Origin: Nitrospiraceae bacterium
Lineage (GTDB): Bacteria > Nitrospirota > Thermodesulfovibrionia > UBA6902
DNA: 46,594 nt
Direction of reading: 5' to 3'
Assembly: GCA_003599275.1 (NCBI GenBank)
Contig: QZJG01000049.1
Coordinates: 1-46,594 of the forward strand
Within the stretch, counting starts at the first letter, position 1. Each line of letters opens with the position of its first letter. Below the pieces are notes generated by a model. The model did not search any database. It was given only the letters and a program-made list of their open reading frames with translations, and had not been told where the DNA came from. Positions 17,832 through 26,698 of this stretch are shown here, piece by piece. Both the position numbers and the translations under genes were made by a program.

Positions 17832-19088
17832 ATGGCAGAGAAGAAAAAGGTTTTAGTAATCGGAGGAGGTTTCAGCGGGCTTACTGCTGCGGTGGAGACT
17901 GCTGAGGCGGGCTCCGAGGTGATCATCGTGGAGAAAGCCCCGTTTTTCGGCGGCAGGGTGACGCAGCTCAATAAGTATTTCCCGAAGCTTTGCCCCCCGA
18001 ACTGCGGACTCGAGATAAATTTCAGAAGGATCAAAACCAACGGCGACATAACGTTCTACACCCTTGCCGAGGTCGAAAGTATCTCCGGGCAGGAAGGGAA
18101 TTACGATGTCACGATAAAGGTCAATCCCCGGTTTGTAAACGACAAGTGCGTCGGCTGCAATGCGTGCAACGAGGCATGTCCGGTCGAGATCCCGAATGAA
18201 TTTAATTTCGGACTTGATAAGACAAAGGCCGCATACATCACTCACAACCAGGCGTTTCCTTTTAAATACGTGATCGACGGCAAACACTGTAAGGGCACAT
18301 CCTGTGCAAAATGCGCCGAGGCATGCAAATACGACGCCATTCATCTCGACATGAAGCCTGAGACGGTCAAGGTAAATGTCGGCTCGGTGGTGCTCGCGTC
18401 AGGGTGGGAGCCCTATGACGTAACAAAGCTGGATATCCTTGGCGGCGGAAAGATCAAAAACGTGATAACCAATATGCAGATGGAGAGGCTTGCCGCGCCG
18501 AACGGGCCCACTGCCGGGAAAATCCTGAGACCCTCTGACGGCAAAGAGGTCAAAAACATCGCTTTTGTCCAGTGCGCAGGAAGCAGGGATGAAAACCACC
18601 TGCCGTATTGTTCGTATATCTGCTGTATGGCGTCTTTGAAGCAGGCCACTTATTTAAGAGAGCAATACCCTGACTCGAAGGCCCGGATATTCTATATAGA
18701 CATCCGGACGCCGGGAAGGTATGAACAGTTTTACTGGAAGGTCAAGGACGATCCGGGTGTGACCCTTACGAAAGGCAAGGTCGCAAAGATCACCGAGGAT
18801 GCGGCAACGGGCGACGTGATTATGGTGGCCGAGGACGTGTTAGCGGGGAAAAAGATTACGGAGACATTCGATATGGTAGTGCTTGCGACCGGCATGGTGC
18901 CGTCAACAAGGGCATCAAAGATACCGGGCGACATTTCATACACGAATGAAGGCTTTGTGCAGGCGGCTTCTTTGAAAAAGGGCATTTATGCAGTCGGGAC
19001 CCTTAAGAGTCCGGTTGACGTCGCAAAGTCCGTGCAGGACGCCACCGGGGTCGCAATCAAAAGCATTCAGAGTTCGAGGAGGTCATAG
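17832..19088 (+). CDS. qmoA: Quinone-modifying oxidoreductase subunit QmoA
   Basis: A soluble HdrA-like flavoprotein of the QmoABC complex, which exchanges electrons between membrane quinones and APS reductase. The N-terminal dinucleotide fold has VLVIGGGFSGLTAAVETAEAG. A ferredoxin-like insert has CVGCNACNEACPVE and CKGTSCAKCAEACKYDAIH. The HdrA-type FVQCAGSRDENHLPYCSYICCM and LATGMVPSTRA follow. It is 418 residues long. The start is set by AAGGAGGAAAGAG. qmoB follows after 4 bp. Confidence 0.97.
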   Translation: MAEKKKVLVIGGGFSGLTAAVETAEAGSEVIIVEKAPFFGGRVTQLNKYFPKLCPPNCGLEINFRRIKTNGDITFYTLAEVESISGQEGNYDVTIKVNPRFVNDKCVGCNACNEACPVEIPNEFNFGLDKTKAAYITHNQAFPFKYVIDGKHCKGTSCAKCAEACKYDAIHLDMKPETVKVNVGSVVLASGWEPYDVTKLDILGGGKIKNVITNMQMERLAAPNGPTAGKILRPSDGKEVKNIAFVQCAGSRDENHLPYCSYICCMASLKQATYLREQYPDSKARIFYIDIRTPGRYEQFYWKVKDDPGVTLTKGKVAKITEDAATGDVIMVAEDVLAGKKITETFDMVVLATGMVPSTRASKIPGDISYTNEGFVQAASLKKGIYAVGTLKSPVDVAKSVQDATGVAIKSIQSSRRS

Positions 19089-19092
19089 ATAG

Positions 19093-21318
19093 ATGGAAAA
19101 GAAATATGGGGTATATCTCTGTAAGGGATGCGGCATCGGAGAAACCATAAACATGGAAAAGTTGAAGCCCAGGGTATCAGGCAAGGGCAGGGTCCCGGCA
19201 GATATTATTAAGGAGCATCCGGTATTATGCAGTCCCGAAGGACTGGAGCTTATTAAGAACGATATCAAAGAAGGCACAAATACTATAATCATCGGTGCGT
19301 GCTCGCCGCGCGTAAAATATGAAGAGTTTGATTTCCCCGGCACAATAACGGAGAGGGTCAACCTGAGGGAGTTTGTCGCATGGACCGCAGAGCCGATGAG
19401 CTCGGACGCGCAGAGCCTTGCAGATGATTATATGGTAATGGGGATAATCAAGGCGCAGAAGGGAGATGTGCCCGAGCCGAATATCCTTCAGGACCTCAGC
19501 AAGACAATACTTGTTATCGGCGGCGGCATGGCCGGACTTTCAGCGGCCCTTGAGGCAGCTAATGCCGGTTACCAGGTAGTGCTTGTAGAAAAAGAGGCAG
19601 AGCTTGGAGGCTGGGCGGCAAAACTCTACAAAGAGACCCCAAGGCAGTATCCTTATGACAAACTTGAAGAGCCGAGGGTCGTTGCCAGAATCAAAGAGGT
19701 TGAGGCACATTCCGGCATAAAGGTCTTTAAATCATCATTTATCGAAAAGACAGAGGGGCAGCCCGGTCTGCTGGACATTACCATAAAGAGCAACGGAAAC
19801 AGTGAGTCCATGAGGGTGGGAGCGGTCGTCATGGCAGCCGGATGGAAACCATACGACGCCTCGAAGCTTGAATATCTTGGCTACGGCAAACCCAATGTCA
19901 TCACAAGCATCCAGATGGAAGAGATGGCAAAAAAGGGAAAGATAACCCGCCCGTCCGACGGCAGGGAAGCAAAGAAGGTCGCTTTCATTCAGTGCGCCGG
20001 ATCAAGAGACCCCAATCATCTGCCATACTGTTCTTCATTCTGCTGCGGCACGTCCCTCAAACAGGCAAAATATGTGAGGGAGAAAGACGGCGACTCGGTC
20101 GCGATGATATTTTACAAAGACATAAGGACCCCCGGACAGACTGAACTGTTTTACAAGAACATGCAGAACGATCCAGGCGTTCTTTTAACAAAGGCTGAAG
20201 TGACCGGCGTAAGCGATGCGGGCAACGGCAACCTTTACGTAGAGGCTGAGAATACCCTTTTGGGAGAGAAGATCAAGGTAGAGGCCGACCTCGTTGTCCT
20301 CGCAATAGGCGTTGTCCCGGCCACGCGCGCCCCGCAGGAATATCTTGACGGACTTACAGAGGCGCAAAAGAAAGGCGATGATGCAAAGATGTCATACATT
20401 GAATCAACACCGAAGCCGGACTTCATCTTAAATCTTACATACAGACAGGGTCCTGAAATCCCCTCACTCGAAGGCGCTTACGGGTTTGCGGATTCCAACT
20501 TCATATGTTTCCAGTATGAAACAAGAAGGACCGGCATTTATGCCGCAGGATGTGTCAGACAGCCCATGGCCATGGCTGATGCCGCAGATGACGCGGCCGG
20601 GGCCGCATTGAAGGCGATACAGTGTGTCGAACATGTCGCAAAGGGAATCGCGGTCCATCCAAGGGCCTGGGACACCACTTTCCCCGACCCCATGATGATT
20701 AAATGTACTTCATGCAAGAGATGTACGGAGGAATGCCCGTTCGGCGCTATAGATGAGGATGAAAAAGGCACACCATTTTACAGGCTGAACAGGTGTCGCC
20801 GCTGCGGCACGTGCATGGGCGCATGTCCTGAAAGGATAGTGTCGTTTAAGGATTTCAGCGTAGACCTGGTAGGCTCGATGATAAAGTCCATAGAAGTGGA
20901 TGAGGACGAGTTCAGGATCATTGTGCTGGCATGTGAGAATGACGCTTACCCTGCGCTGGACAGCGCCGCCATAAAACGCATCAAGCTGAATCCGAAGGTA
21001 AGGATCATCCCGGTCAGGTGCCTTGGCTCGACCAACCTGGTGTGGGTCACCGACGCATTCTCAAAGGGAATTGACGGCCTTGTTCTGTTAGGCTGCAAGT
21101 ATGGCGAGAATTACCAGTGCCATTTTGTAAAGGGGAGTGAACTTGCAAACTACCGTTTCAGCAAGGTCAAGGAGACCCTGGACAAACTCCAGCTTGAATC
21201 CGACAGATGTCAGCTTATGCAGGTTGCGATATCCGAATACGACAAGCTCCCCCAGATGATTAACGACTTTGTCGAGAGGGTGGAAGAGATAGGACCGAAC
21301 CCGTTCAAAGAATTATAG
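19093..21318 (+). CDS. qmoB: Quinone-modifying oxidoreductase subunit QmoB
   Basis: A larger HdrA-like flavoprotein (741 residues). It has the FAD motif VIGGGMAGLSAALEAANAG (about residues 140-158) and FIQCAGSRDPNHLPYCSSFCCGTS. Two [4Fe-4S] ferredoxin motifs (CTSCKRCTEECPFGAID and CRRCGTCMGACPERI) are followed by a C-terminal MvhD-like domain (VLACENDAYPALD, then PVRCLGSTN and LLGCKYGENYQCHF). This domain order is diagnostic of QmoB. It is translationally close to qmoA. Repeat R5 separates it from qmoC. Confidence 0.97.
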   Translation: MEKKYGVYLCKGCGIGETINMEKLKPRVSGKGRVPADIIKEHPVLCSPEGLELIKNDIKEGTNTIIIGACSPRVKYEEFDFPGTITERVNLREFVAWTAEPMSSDAQSLADDYMVMGIIKAQKGDVPEPNILQDLSKTILVIGGGMAGLSAALEAANAGYQVVLVEKEAELGGWAAKLYKETPRQYPYDKLEEPRVVARIKEVEAHSGIKVFKSSFIEKTEGQPGLLDITIKSNGNSESMRVGAVVMAAGWKPYDASKLEYLGYGKPNVITSIQMEEMAKKGKITRPSDGREAKKVAFIQCAGSRDPNHLPYCSSFCCGTSLKQAKYVREKDGDSVAMIFYKDIRTPGQTELFYKNMQNDPGVLLTKAEVTGVSDAGNGNLYVEAENTLLGEKIKVEADLVVLAIGVVPATRAPQEYLDGLTEAQKKGDDAKMSYIESTPKPDFILNLTYRQGPEIPSLEGAYGFADSNFICFQYETRRTGIYAAGCVRQPMAMADAADDAAGAALKAIQCVEHVAKGIAVHPRAWDTTFPDPMMIKCTSCKRCTEECPFGAIDEDEKGTPFYRLNRCRRCGTCMGACPERIVSFKDFSVDLVGSMIKSIEVDEDEFRIIVLACENDAYPALDSAAIKRIKLNPKVRIIPVRCLGSTNLVWVTDAFSKGIDGLVLLGCKYGENYQCHFVKGSELANYRFSKVKETLDKLQLESDRCQLMQVAISEYDKLPQMINDFVERVEEIGPNPFKEL

Positions 21319-21321
21319 GAA

Positions 21322-21411
21322 CAGTAGTTAGTAGCAAAGTAGTTAGTAGTAAAGGGAATGACACCGAATGAAATCCCCTTAACTACTTACTACTGACTAC
21401 CAGCTACTATT
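21322..21411. repeat. TAACTC-family hairpin repeat (copy R5) between qmoB and qmoC
   Basis: The left arm GTAGTTAGTAGCAAAGTAG and TTAGTAGTAAAGGG is complementary to the right arm CCCCTTAACTACTTACTAC then TGACTACCAGCTAC, with about 20 nt between. The result is a long imperfect hairpin. Like R4 it interrupts an otherwise tight operon, and it ends 5 bp before the qmoC Shine-Dalgarno site (AGGAGG). Confidence 0.75.
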
Positions 21412-21425
21412 AACAGGAGGAATAG

Positions 21426-22535
21426 ATGGCAGAAGCAACAGTTATAAAACCTGATCTGGATTTTGTAAAAGGGGTCATTGAAGGCGGAGGGGAATCTCTC
21501 AAGAAATGCTACCAGTGCGCGACGTGCACGGTCGTATGCAATGTGACCCCCGACGACAACCCTTTCCCGAGGAAAGAGATGGTATGGGCGCAGTGGGGGC
21601 TGAAAGAGAAGTTTGCCGGCAACCCCGATGTCTGGCTCTGCCATCAGTGCAACGACTGCACCGCATATTGTCCGAGAGATGCAAAACCCGGAGAGGTGCT
21701 GGGCGCTATAAGAAAACAGACGATAAAACAGTACTCATCACCGGCATTCATGGTCAACTTTGTAAACAGCAAGGCATTTATCCCTGTTATGCTGCTGTTA
21801 TTGGCCGGACTCCTCTCTGCAGCAGGGACGTTTGCTATTCCTGATGGGGAGATCATATTTTCAAAATTCGCTTCGACTCACTTTCTCCAGTTTGTCTTTA
21901 CCCCTGCGTTGCTTTTCGGCTTTGCGGTCGGAGCGCTTGGCGTAAAGAAATTTTGGGCTGACATGAAGAAGTCAGCCGGTGTTTCATCAGGCGACCTCGG
22001 CGGGAGCGTTTCAGCGACTGCAAGCGAGATTCTGGGCCACAGCAAATTCAAGATGTGCGGTGTCAGCAAAGACCGGTTCACCGCGCACTTCCTTGTATTT
22101 TACAGTTTTGTCGCCCTTGGAATAGCGACCGCGCTCGGAGTTCTTTATATCGACATCCTCCATATAGAGTCCCCGTTCAGTTTGACCGGCACCGGTTTCC
22201 CTGTAAAAATTTTCGGGGCCGTTGGCGCAGCCGGTCTGTTGCTGGGTGTTCTTCTCATGATATCCAACAGGTTTAAAAACGCGGAGAAGGTCGGCATGGG
22301 GAGCTATTTTGACTGGCTCCTGATAACGATAATAGGTGTCATTATGGCGTCAGGCATACTTTCATGGCTGACAAGGGTTGCGGGAATTGCCACCGTTGCA
22401 TATTCTGTATATTTTATTCATCTTGTTTTCGTGCTCTCTCTTTTCCTGTATCTCCCGTATTCAAAGCTTGCTCATATGTTTTACAGGTCGGCGGCGATCT
22501 GCTTTTTGAAGTATTCGGGAAGAGAGAAACAATAG
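21426..22535 (+). CDS. qmoC: Quinone-modifying oxidoreductase subunit QmoC
   Basis: The membrane subunit of Qmo: an HdrC-like iron-sulfur N-terminus fused to a haem b, NarI/HdrE-like membrane domain. The cluster motifs are CYQCATCTVVCNVTPDD and CHQCNDCTAYCPRD, each a CX2CX2CX3C set. The C-terminal two thirds (from about residue 115) has about six hydrophobic segments with His residues that could bind haem b (FTAHFLVFY, IHLVFVLSLF, KLAHMF). It is 369 residues long, with ribosome site AGGAGG. It completes the quinone-to-APS-reductase link. Confidence 0.97.
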   Translation: MAEATVIKPDLDFVKGVIEGGGESLKKCYQCATCTVVCNVTPDDNPFPRKEMVWAQWGLKEKFAGNPDVWLCHQCNDCTAYCPRDAKPGEVLGAIRKQTIKQYSSPAFMVNFVNSKAFIPVMLLLLAGLLSAAGTFAIPDGEIIFSKFASTHFLQFVFTPALLFGFAVGALGVKKFWADMKKSAGVSSGDLGGSVSATASEILGHSKFKMCGVSKDRFTAHFLVFYSFVALGIATALGVLYIDILHIESPFSLTGTGFPVKIFGAVGAAGLLLGVLLMISNRFKNAEKVGMGSYFDWLLITIIGVIMASGILSWLTRVAGIATVAYSVYFIHLVFVLSLFLYLPYSKLAHMFYRSAAICFLKYSGREKQ

Positions 22536-22604
22536 CGGACAAAAATACAGACGGCAACAACTAACTTTACATAGATTTTAAACCCAAAAAAAGGAGGTAA
22601 GAAA

Positions 22605-24695
22605 ATGAGCAGTACGATTTCATTTGCGCTTTTTTGCGGCGCACTGGGCGTTTTATACGCTATTGTAACAGCAGTTTGGGTATCAAAGCAGGACGCAGGA
22701 AATGCGAAGATGCAGGAGATTTCAAACGCGGTAAAAGAGGGCGCAATGGCGTTTCTTGCACGTGAGTACAAAACAGTCGCTATGGTTGCGGTACCTTTGG
22801 CGGTTCTTCTGTCCTTCCTCGGGCTCTGGACGGCAATAGGGTTCGTCATCGGCACGGTTGGTTCGGCGGTCGCCGGATACATAGGCATGATGGTATCAGT
22901 GCGGGCCAATGTGCGCACAGCTCAGGCAGCCCATAAGGGGCTCCAGTCTGCACTCGGCCTTGCCTTTAAGGGTGGCTCGGTGACTGGTGTTATGGTAGTT
23001 GGCCTTGGAATTATCGGTCTTGCCGGTTTTTATTTTATAGCACAGCAGGCAGCCCCTGAGCAGGCATTCCATGCACTCGTAGGACTCGGCTTTGGATGCT
23101 CACTCATGAGTGTGTTTGCCCGTATCGCAGGCGGTATCTACACAAAAGCTGCTGACGTAGGAGCAGACCTTGTTGGAAAAGTTGAGGCTGGAATTCCTGA
23201 AGATGATCCCAGAAACCCGGCTGTTATCGCAGATAACGTTGGCGACAATGTCGGCGACTGCGCAGGTATGGCGGCAGACCTTTATGAAACATATACAGTC
23301 ACACTCGTAGCAGCAATGCTTCTTGCAAAGACTGTTTTTGGCGCTGACAGCCCATGGGTCGAGTTCCCCCTCATGCTCGGCGGAATATCGATCATCGCTT
23401 CCATTATCGGAACATTCGCAGTCAGGATGGGCAAAGGCGGATATATCATGGGCGCCCTCTATAAGGGACTTGCTGTAGCCGGAGTTCTTGCAGCAATAAC
23501 ATTTTATATCGTGACAGGTGAATTTCTGAAAGGTATAGATCCGGCTTCAATGGTCTCTCACCCTTCATTTACACAGATGAACGTTTTCCTTATGGCGCTT
23601 ATCGGCCTTGCATTGACCGGACTGATCGTGGTTATAACTGAGTACTTCACTTCTGCGCAGCGTCCCCCGGTGAAACACATTGCACAAGCCAGTTTGACTG
23701 GTCATGGAACAAACGTTATAGCAGGCCTTGCGGTCAGCATGAAGTCAACTGCAGCGCCTGTTATCGTTATCGTTGCCTCGATCCTTGGCGCTTATCATTT
23801 AGGCGGTGGATTTAACGGCGATGCTTCAGGCGGCCTTTTTGCTATTGCATTGTCAGCGGTTTCGATGCTTTCAATGACAGGCATCGTGGTGGCCATTGAC
23901 ACCTACGGCCCGATCACTGACAACGCAGGCGGTATAGCAGAAATGGCAGGAATGCCTAAAGAGATCCGTGACATCACAGACCCATTGGATGCAGTCGGTA
24001 ACACCACAAAGGCTGTCACCAAGGGTTATGCTATTGGTTCGGCAGCCCTCGCGGCACTGGTTCTTTTTGCCGAGTATTCCCGCTCTTTCGTGGATCCGGT
24101 CACGAAATTGGCGATTGATATCAAATTTGATCTCTCGAACCCGATGGTACTCGCCGGTCTGTTCATTGGCGGCTTGCTCCCCTACTACTACGGCTCGCTC
24201 CTGATGGAGGCCGTTGCTAAGGCTGCCGGCGGCATCGTTGTTGAAGTCCGCAGACAGTTCCGCGAGATCAAGGGCATCATGGAAGGCACTGGAAAGCCTG
24301 AGTACGGCAAGTGCGTTGATATCGTGACCAAGGGTGCCATTCAGCAGATGATGGTCCCTGCGCTTATCCCGGTTGTTGTTCCTGTTGCTGTAGGTTTGCT
24401 GCTTGGCAAAGAGGCACTCGGAGGTGTCCTTATGGGAAGTATCCTGACCGGTCTCTTCCAGGCTATTGCCATGACAAGCGGCGGCGGCGCTTGGGACAAT
24501 GCAAAGAAATCCTTTGAAGACGGCGTTACAGACGACAAAGGCGTAATTCACAAGAAGGGCAGCGATGGACACAAGGCCTCTGTCACAGGTGATACAGTCG
24601 GCGATCCGTACAAGGACACGGCCGGCCCGGCAATCAACCCGATGATCAAGGTCATCAATATCGTTGCACTGCTGATCGTTCCGCTAATGAAATAG
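22605..24695 (+). CDS. hppA: Membrane-bound proton-translocating pyrophosphatase (K+-independent type)
   Basis: Couples PPi hydrolysis to ion pumping across the cytoplasmic membrane. It is 696 residues long with about 16 hydrophobic segments. The substrate-binding loops are visible: [39 protein letters not shown] and, near the C-terminus, [19 protein letters not shown]. The motif [19 protein letters not shown] has Lys where K+-dependent enzymes carry Ala, the established marker of K+-independent H+-pumping forms. Directly after qmoC, it fits as the consumer of PPi made by Sat (sulfate activation), recovering energy. An AAAGGAGG precedes the start. Confidence 0.98.
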   Translation: MSSTISFALFCGALGVLYAIVTAVWVSKQDAGNAKMQEISNAVKEGAMAFLAREYKTVAMVAVPLAVLLSFLGLWTAIGFVIGTVGSAVAGYIGMMVSVRANVRTAQAAHKGLQSALGLAFKGGSVTGVMVVGLGIIGLAGFYFIAQQAAPEQAFHALVGLGFGCSLMSVFARIAGGIYTKAADVGADLVGKVEAGIPEDDPRNPAVIADNVGDNVGDCAGMAADLYETYTVTLVAAMLLAKTVFGADSPWVEFPLMLGGISIIASIIGTFAVRMGKGGYIMGALYKGLAVAGVLAAITFYIVTGEFLKGIDPASMVSHPSFTQMNVFLMALIGLALTGLIVVITEYFTSAQRPPVKHIAQASLTGHGTNVIAGLAVSMKSTAAPVIVIVASILGAYHLGGGFNGDASGGLFAIALSAVSMLSMTGIVVAIDTYGPITDNAGGIAEMAGMPKEIRDITDPLDAVGNTTKAVTKGYAIGSAALAALVLFAEYSRSFVDPVTKLAIDIKFDLSNPMVLAGLFIGGLLPYYYGSLLMEAVAKAAGGIVVEVRRQFREIKGIMEGTGKPEYGKCVDIVTKGAIQQMMVPALIPVVVPVAVGLLLGKEALGGVLMGSILTGLFQAIAMTSGGGAWDNAKKSFEDGVTDDKGVIHKKGSDGHKASVTGDTVGDPYKDTAGPAINPMIKVINIVALLIVPLMK

Positions 24696-24763
24696 AAATT
24701 TGTCTCTCTTTAATGTAAGGAGGGATTGGGGCGAGGGATACTTCGCCCCTTAAAAGAAAATTA

Positions 24764-24802
24764 TAAAGGGGGCTGTTCCGAAAGGAACAGCCCCCTTTTT
24801 TC
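24764..24802 (+). terminator. Strong intrinsic terminator after hppA
   Basis: AAAGGGGGCTGTTCC, loop GAAA, GGAACAGCCCCCTTTTTT: a near-perfect stem with a GNRA-like loop and T-run. A weaker GGGGCGA/TTCGCCCC hairpin precedes it (about 24728-24749). Together they close the sulfur operon. Confidence 0.95.
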
Positions 24803-24919
24803 CCCAATCCAGCGGACATATCCGACAAAAAAAATATTTGAATCCGACAACATGATCGTCTTTTTTGGATTTCTACTCCATAATCAGCCGTCAAACTGTC
24901 CAACCATCGGGGGCCACAT

Positions 24920-26041
24920 CTATTTGCTATTATTCCTGATCTTTCGGTAATCCTCTTTTAATCTCTTAACAAGCCCGGCCCTTTTTTCATACAAACGTGA
25001 TGAGGGCCGTGTTCCGGATTTGTTCAACACATAACTGACAAAAAATGGCAGCATTAAGCTGCAATCGCCATAGGCGACAATCGTTTTATGGAGAGCTGCC
25101 GGATCTACTTTTCCCCATGAGACCGCCTCCGAAGGGGTCGCGCCGCTGAGCCCTCCTGTATCCGGGCGGGCATCGGTAAACTGGATGAAAAAGTCGTGGC
25201 CCGCCTCCGGCAGACCGAGGACTTCCTGTATGTGAGGTTCTGTCTGAAGCACAAAGTTTTTAGGACTGCCGCCTCCAAGGATCAATACAGCGCTCTTGCC
25301 GCCGTTTGACTTTATGTCATAAACGTAGCTTGTCACTTCATTAATGTCCCGGTGTGTATCCATCGGAATGGGTTTGTTCTCGAGTATCAGCGCTGCAACA
25401 TTCATCCCTATGCTCGAATCCGCAGGCGACGAGGTGTGAATGGGAACACCCGCTTCATAAGCCGCTGCCAGCAGGCTCTGGTCTTTCAGGCGCGGTTTTC
25501 TCTTAATGATTTCACTCCCAAGAACGGCATGTATATCCGCACTTGAACATGGGGCGTTTTTTTCAAAATAAGACCTTTTGCGTCTGAGCGTATCGCGCAC
25601 AAAATTGTCCGTATCGAGCAGCGCCTCATAATTCATAAAAATGTCGTATATGCGGATGATACCCTTCTCCCTCAATTTTGCGTCATCAGCGTGGGCGTAG
25701 CCCTCACAAAATTCATAGCCGAGAACATAGTGGAGATCGTGATACAGATTAGCGCCGGTTGAGACTATCCAGTCAATCATTCCTGCCTTCAGCAGAGGAA
25801 TCAGGCAGCTTCGGCCCAGCCCTGCCGGGGTCAACGCGCCCGCAAGCGAAACACCTATGCGGACATCCTCTTTGATCATGCCCTTCACGAACAACTCGCA
25901 GGCCTTTCTGAATTGACCTGCATTATACGCAAACATGGAGCTTTCAATTACCTGGTCCACGGTCATACCCGGGCTGATCGGATGAGGCCTGAGCACCGCA
26001 TGGTGTCGCATACATGGTTTATTCTTTATGTCCCTTTTCAT
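24920..26041 (-). CDS. Deoxyhypusine synthase-like protein
   Basis: A 373-residue member of the deoxyhypusine synthase fold family, which uses NAD and spermidine. Recognisable segments are GVSLAGALTPAGLGR, IDWIVSTGANLYHDLHY, the NEVTSYVYD region, and LILGGGSPKNFVLQ, whose Lys lies where DHS has its catalytic Lys. Bacteria lack eIF5A, so bacterial members are thought to make polyamines such as homospermidine or to modify other substrates; the actual reaction is open. A GGAG lies about 14 nt before the first ATG, and a second ATG at codon 11 (MRHHAVLRPH) is a possible alternative start. It is monocistronic, convergent with hppA. Confidence 0.88.
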   Translation of the reverse strand: MKRDIKNKPCMRHHAVLRPHPISPGMTVDQVIESSMFAYNAGQFRKACELFVKGMIKEDVRIGVSLAGALTPAGLGRSCLIPLLKAGMIDWIVSTGANLYHDLHYVLGYEFCEGYAHADDAKLREKGIIRIYDIFMNYEALLDTDNFVRDTLRRKRSYFEKNAPCSSADIHAVLGSEIIKRKPRLKDQSLLAAAYEAGVPIHTSSPADSSIGMNVAALILENKPIPMDTHRDINEVTSYVYDIKSNGGKSAVLILGGGSPKNFVLQTEPHIQEVLGLPEAGHDFFIQFTDARPDTGGLSGATPSEAVSWGKVDPAALHKTIVAYGDCSLMLPFFVSYVLNKSGTRPSSRLYEKRAGLVKRLKEDYRKIRNNSK

Positions 26042-26313
26042 AACGCTTGTGTTTCTCTCCTTTCAAAGGCTGCTGTTTACATTTCCGGATGTTGATCCTG
26101 ACGAAAAAAAGTATCCAAATAATACCATAACCATAATCAAGTTTAAACCCTTATAAGCTCTCAGATGTTGCCACTTTGAAATGGACCGTATTGAAACATC
26201 ATCAGGGAATCGGCAAAACATGAAATCTGATTCAAGGTCATCAGTGAAGGTTCGAAAAATTCTGACAGTACTTCAGTATCCTACCCCAAGAAGTACCCCT
26301 CACAAAATGAGAC

Positions 26314-26357
26314 TAAAGGGGCAGGCTTGTATTTATGAGCAAGCCTGCCCCTTTTTT
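26314..26357 (+). terminator. Strong intrinsic terminator-like hairpin
   Basis: AAAGGGGCAGGCTTGT, loop ATTTAT, GAGCAAGCCTGCCCC followed by TTTTTT. An excellent plus-strand terminator, but no plus-strand gene precedes it. The opposite strand also begins with an A-run, so it could end glgC transcription from the other side (glgC stops at 26699, about 340 bp away), or it may be a remnant of a lost gene. Confidence 0.75.
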
Positions 26358-26439
26358 CCGCCTTATCCTTGTCCCTCACGCCACCCCTCAACCAGGCATG
26401 CAAGGACAAAGGAGGGAGGCGGTTTTGATATGCCTCCCT

Positions 26440-26525
26440 GAGGGATTGAATGTCTTGCCGATTATTAAAACAAATATCCCAATCATAAGTCACCTGTCAA
26501 AAATGACAGGTATGATTTCCCCACA
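26440..26525 (-). repeat. Dispersed repeat element, copy B
   Basis: On the minus strand it reads GGGGAAATCATACCTGTCAT, then TTTTGACAGGTG and TTTTAATAATCGGCAAGAC. It matches copy A (4434-4530) almost end to end, about 75 percent by eye. The palindromic core ACCTGTCATTTTTGACAGGT is better preserved here (7-8 bp stem). Confidence 0.65.
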
Positions 26526-26698
26526 ATTGGAGACATATTGAAACTGAAAGACGCCCTTCAATAAGCAGATGAGGATGTCGAGGAGACGGTATGCATGGAA
26601 AGAATAATAGAGGGAGATTCGTGGTAAAACTGAACGTACAGTTTAATGGACCGGGTGTGTAACTATAACCAATCGCCGGTTTTCTACCCTGCTCCTGA

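Larger units (their letters stand above)
26042..26698. other. Gene-free spacer with terminator and repeat
   Basis: About 650 bp between two minus-strand genes. I see no credible coding frame. It contains a strong GC hairpin with T-run (26314-26357) and dispersed element copy B (about 26440-26525). The part next to 26050-26200 must carry the promoter of the DHS-like gene. Confidence 0.6.
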
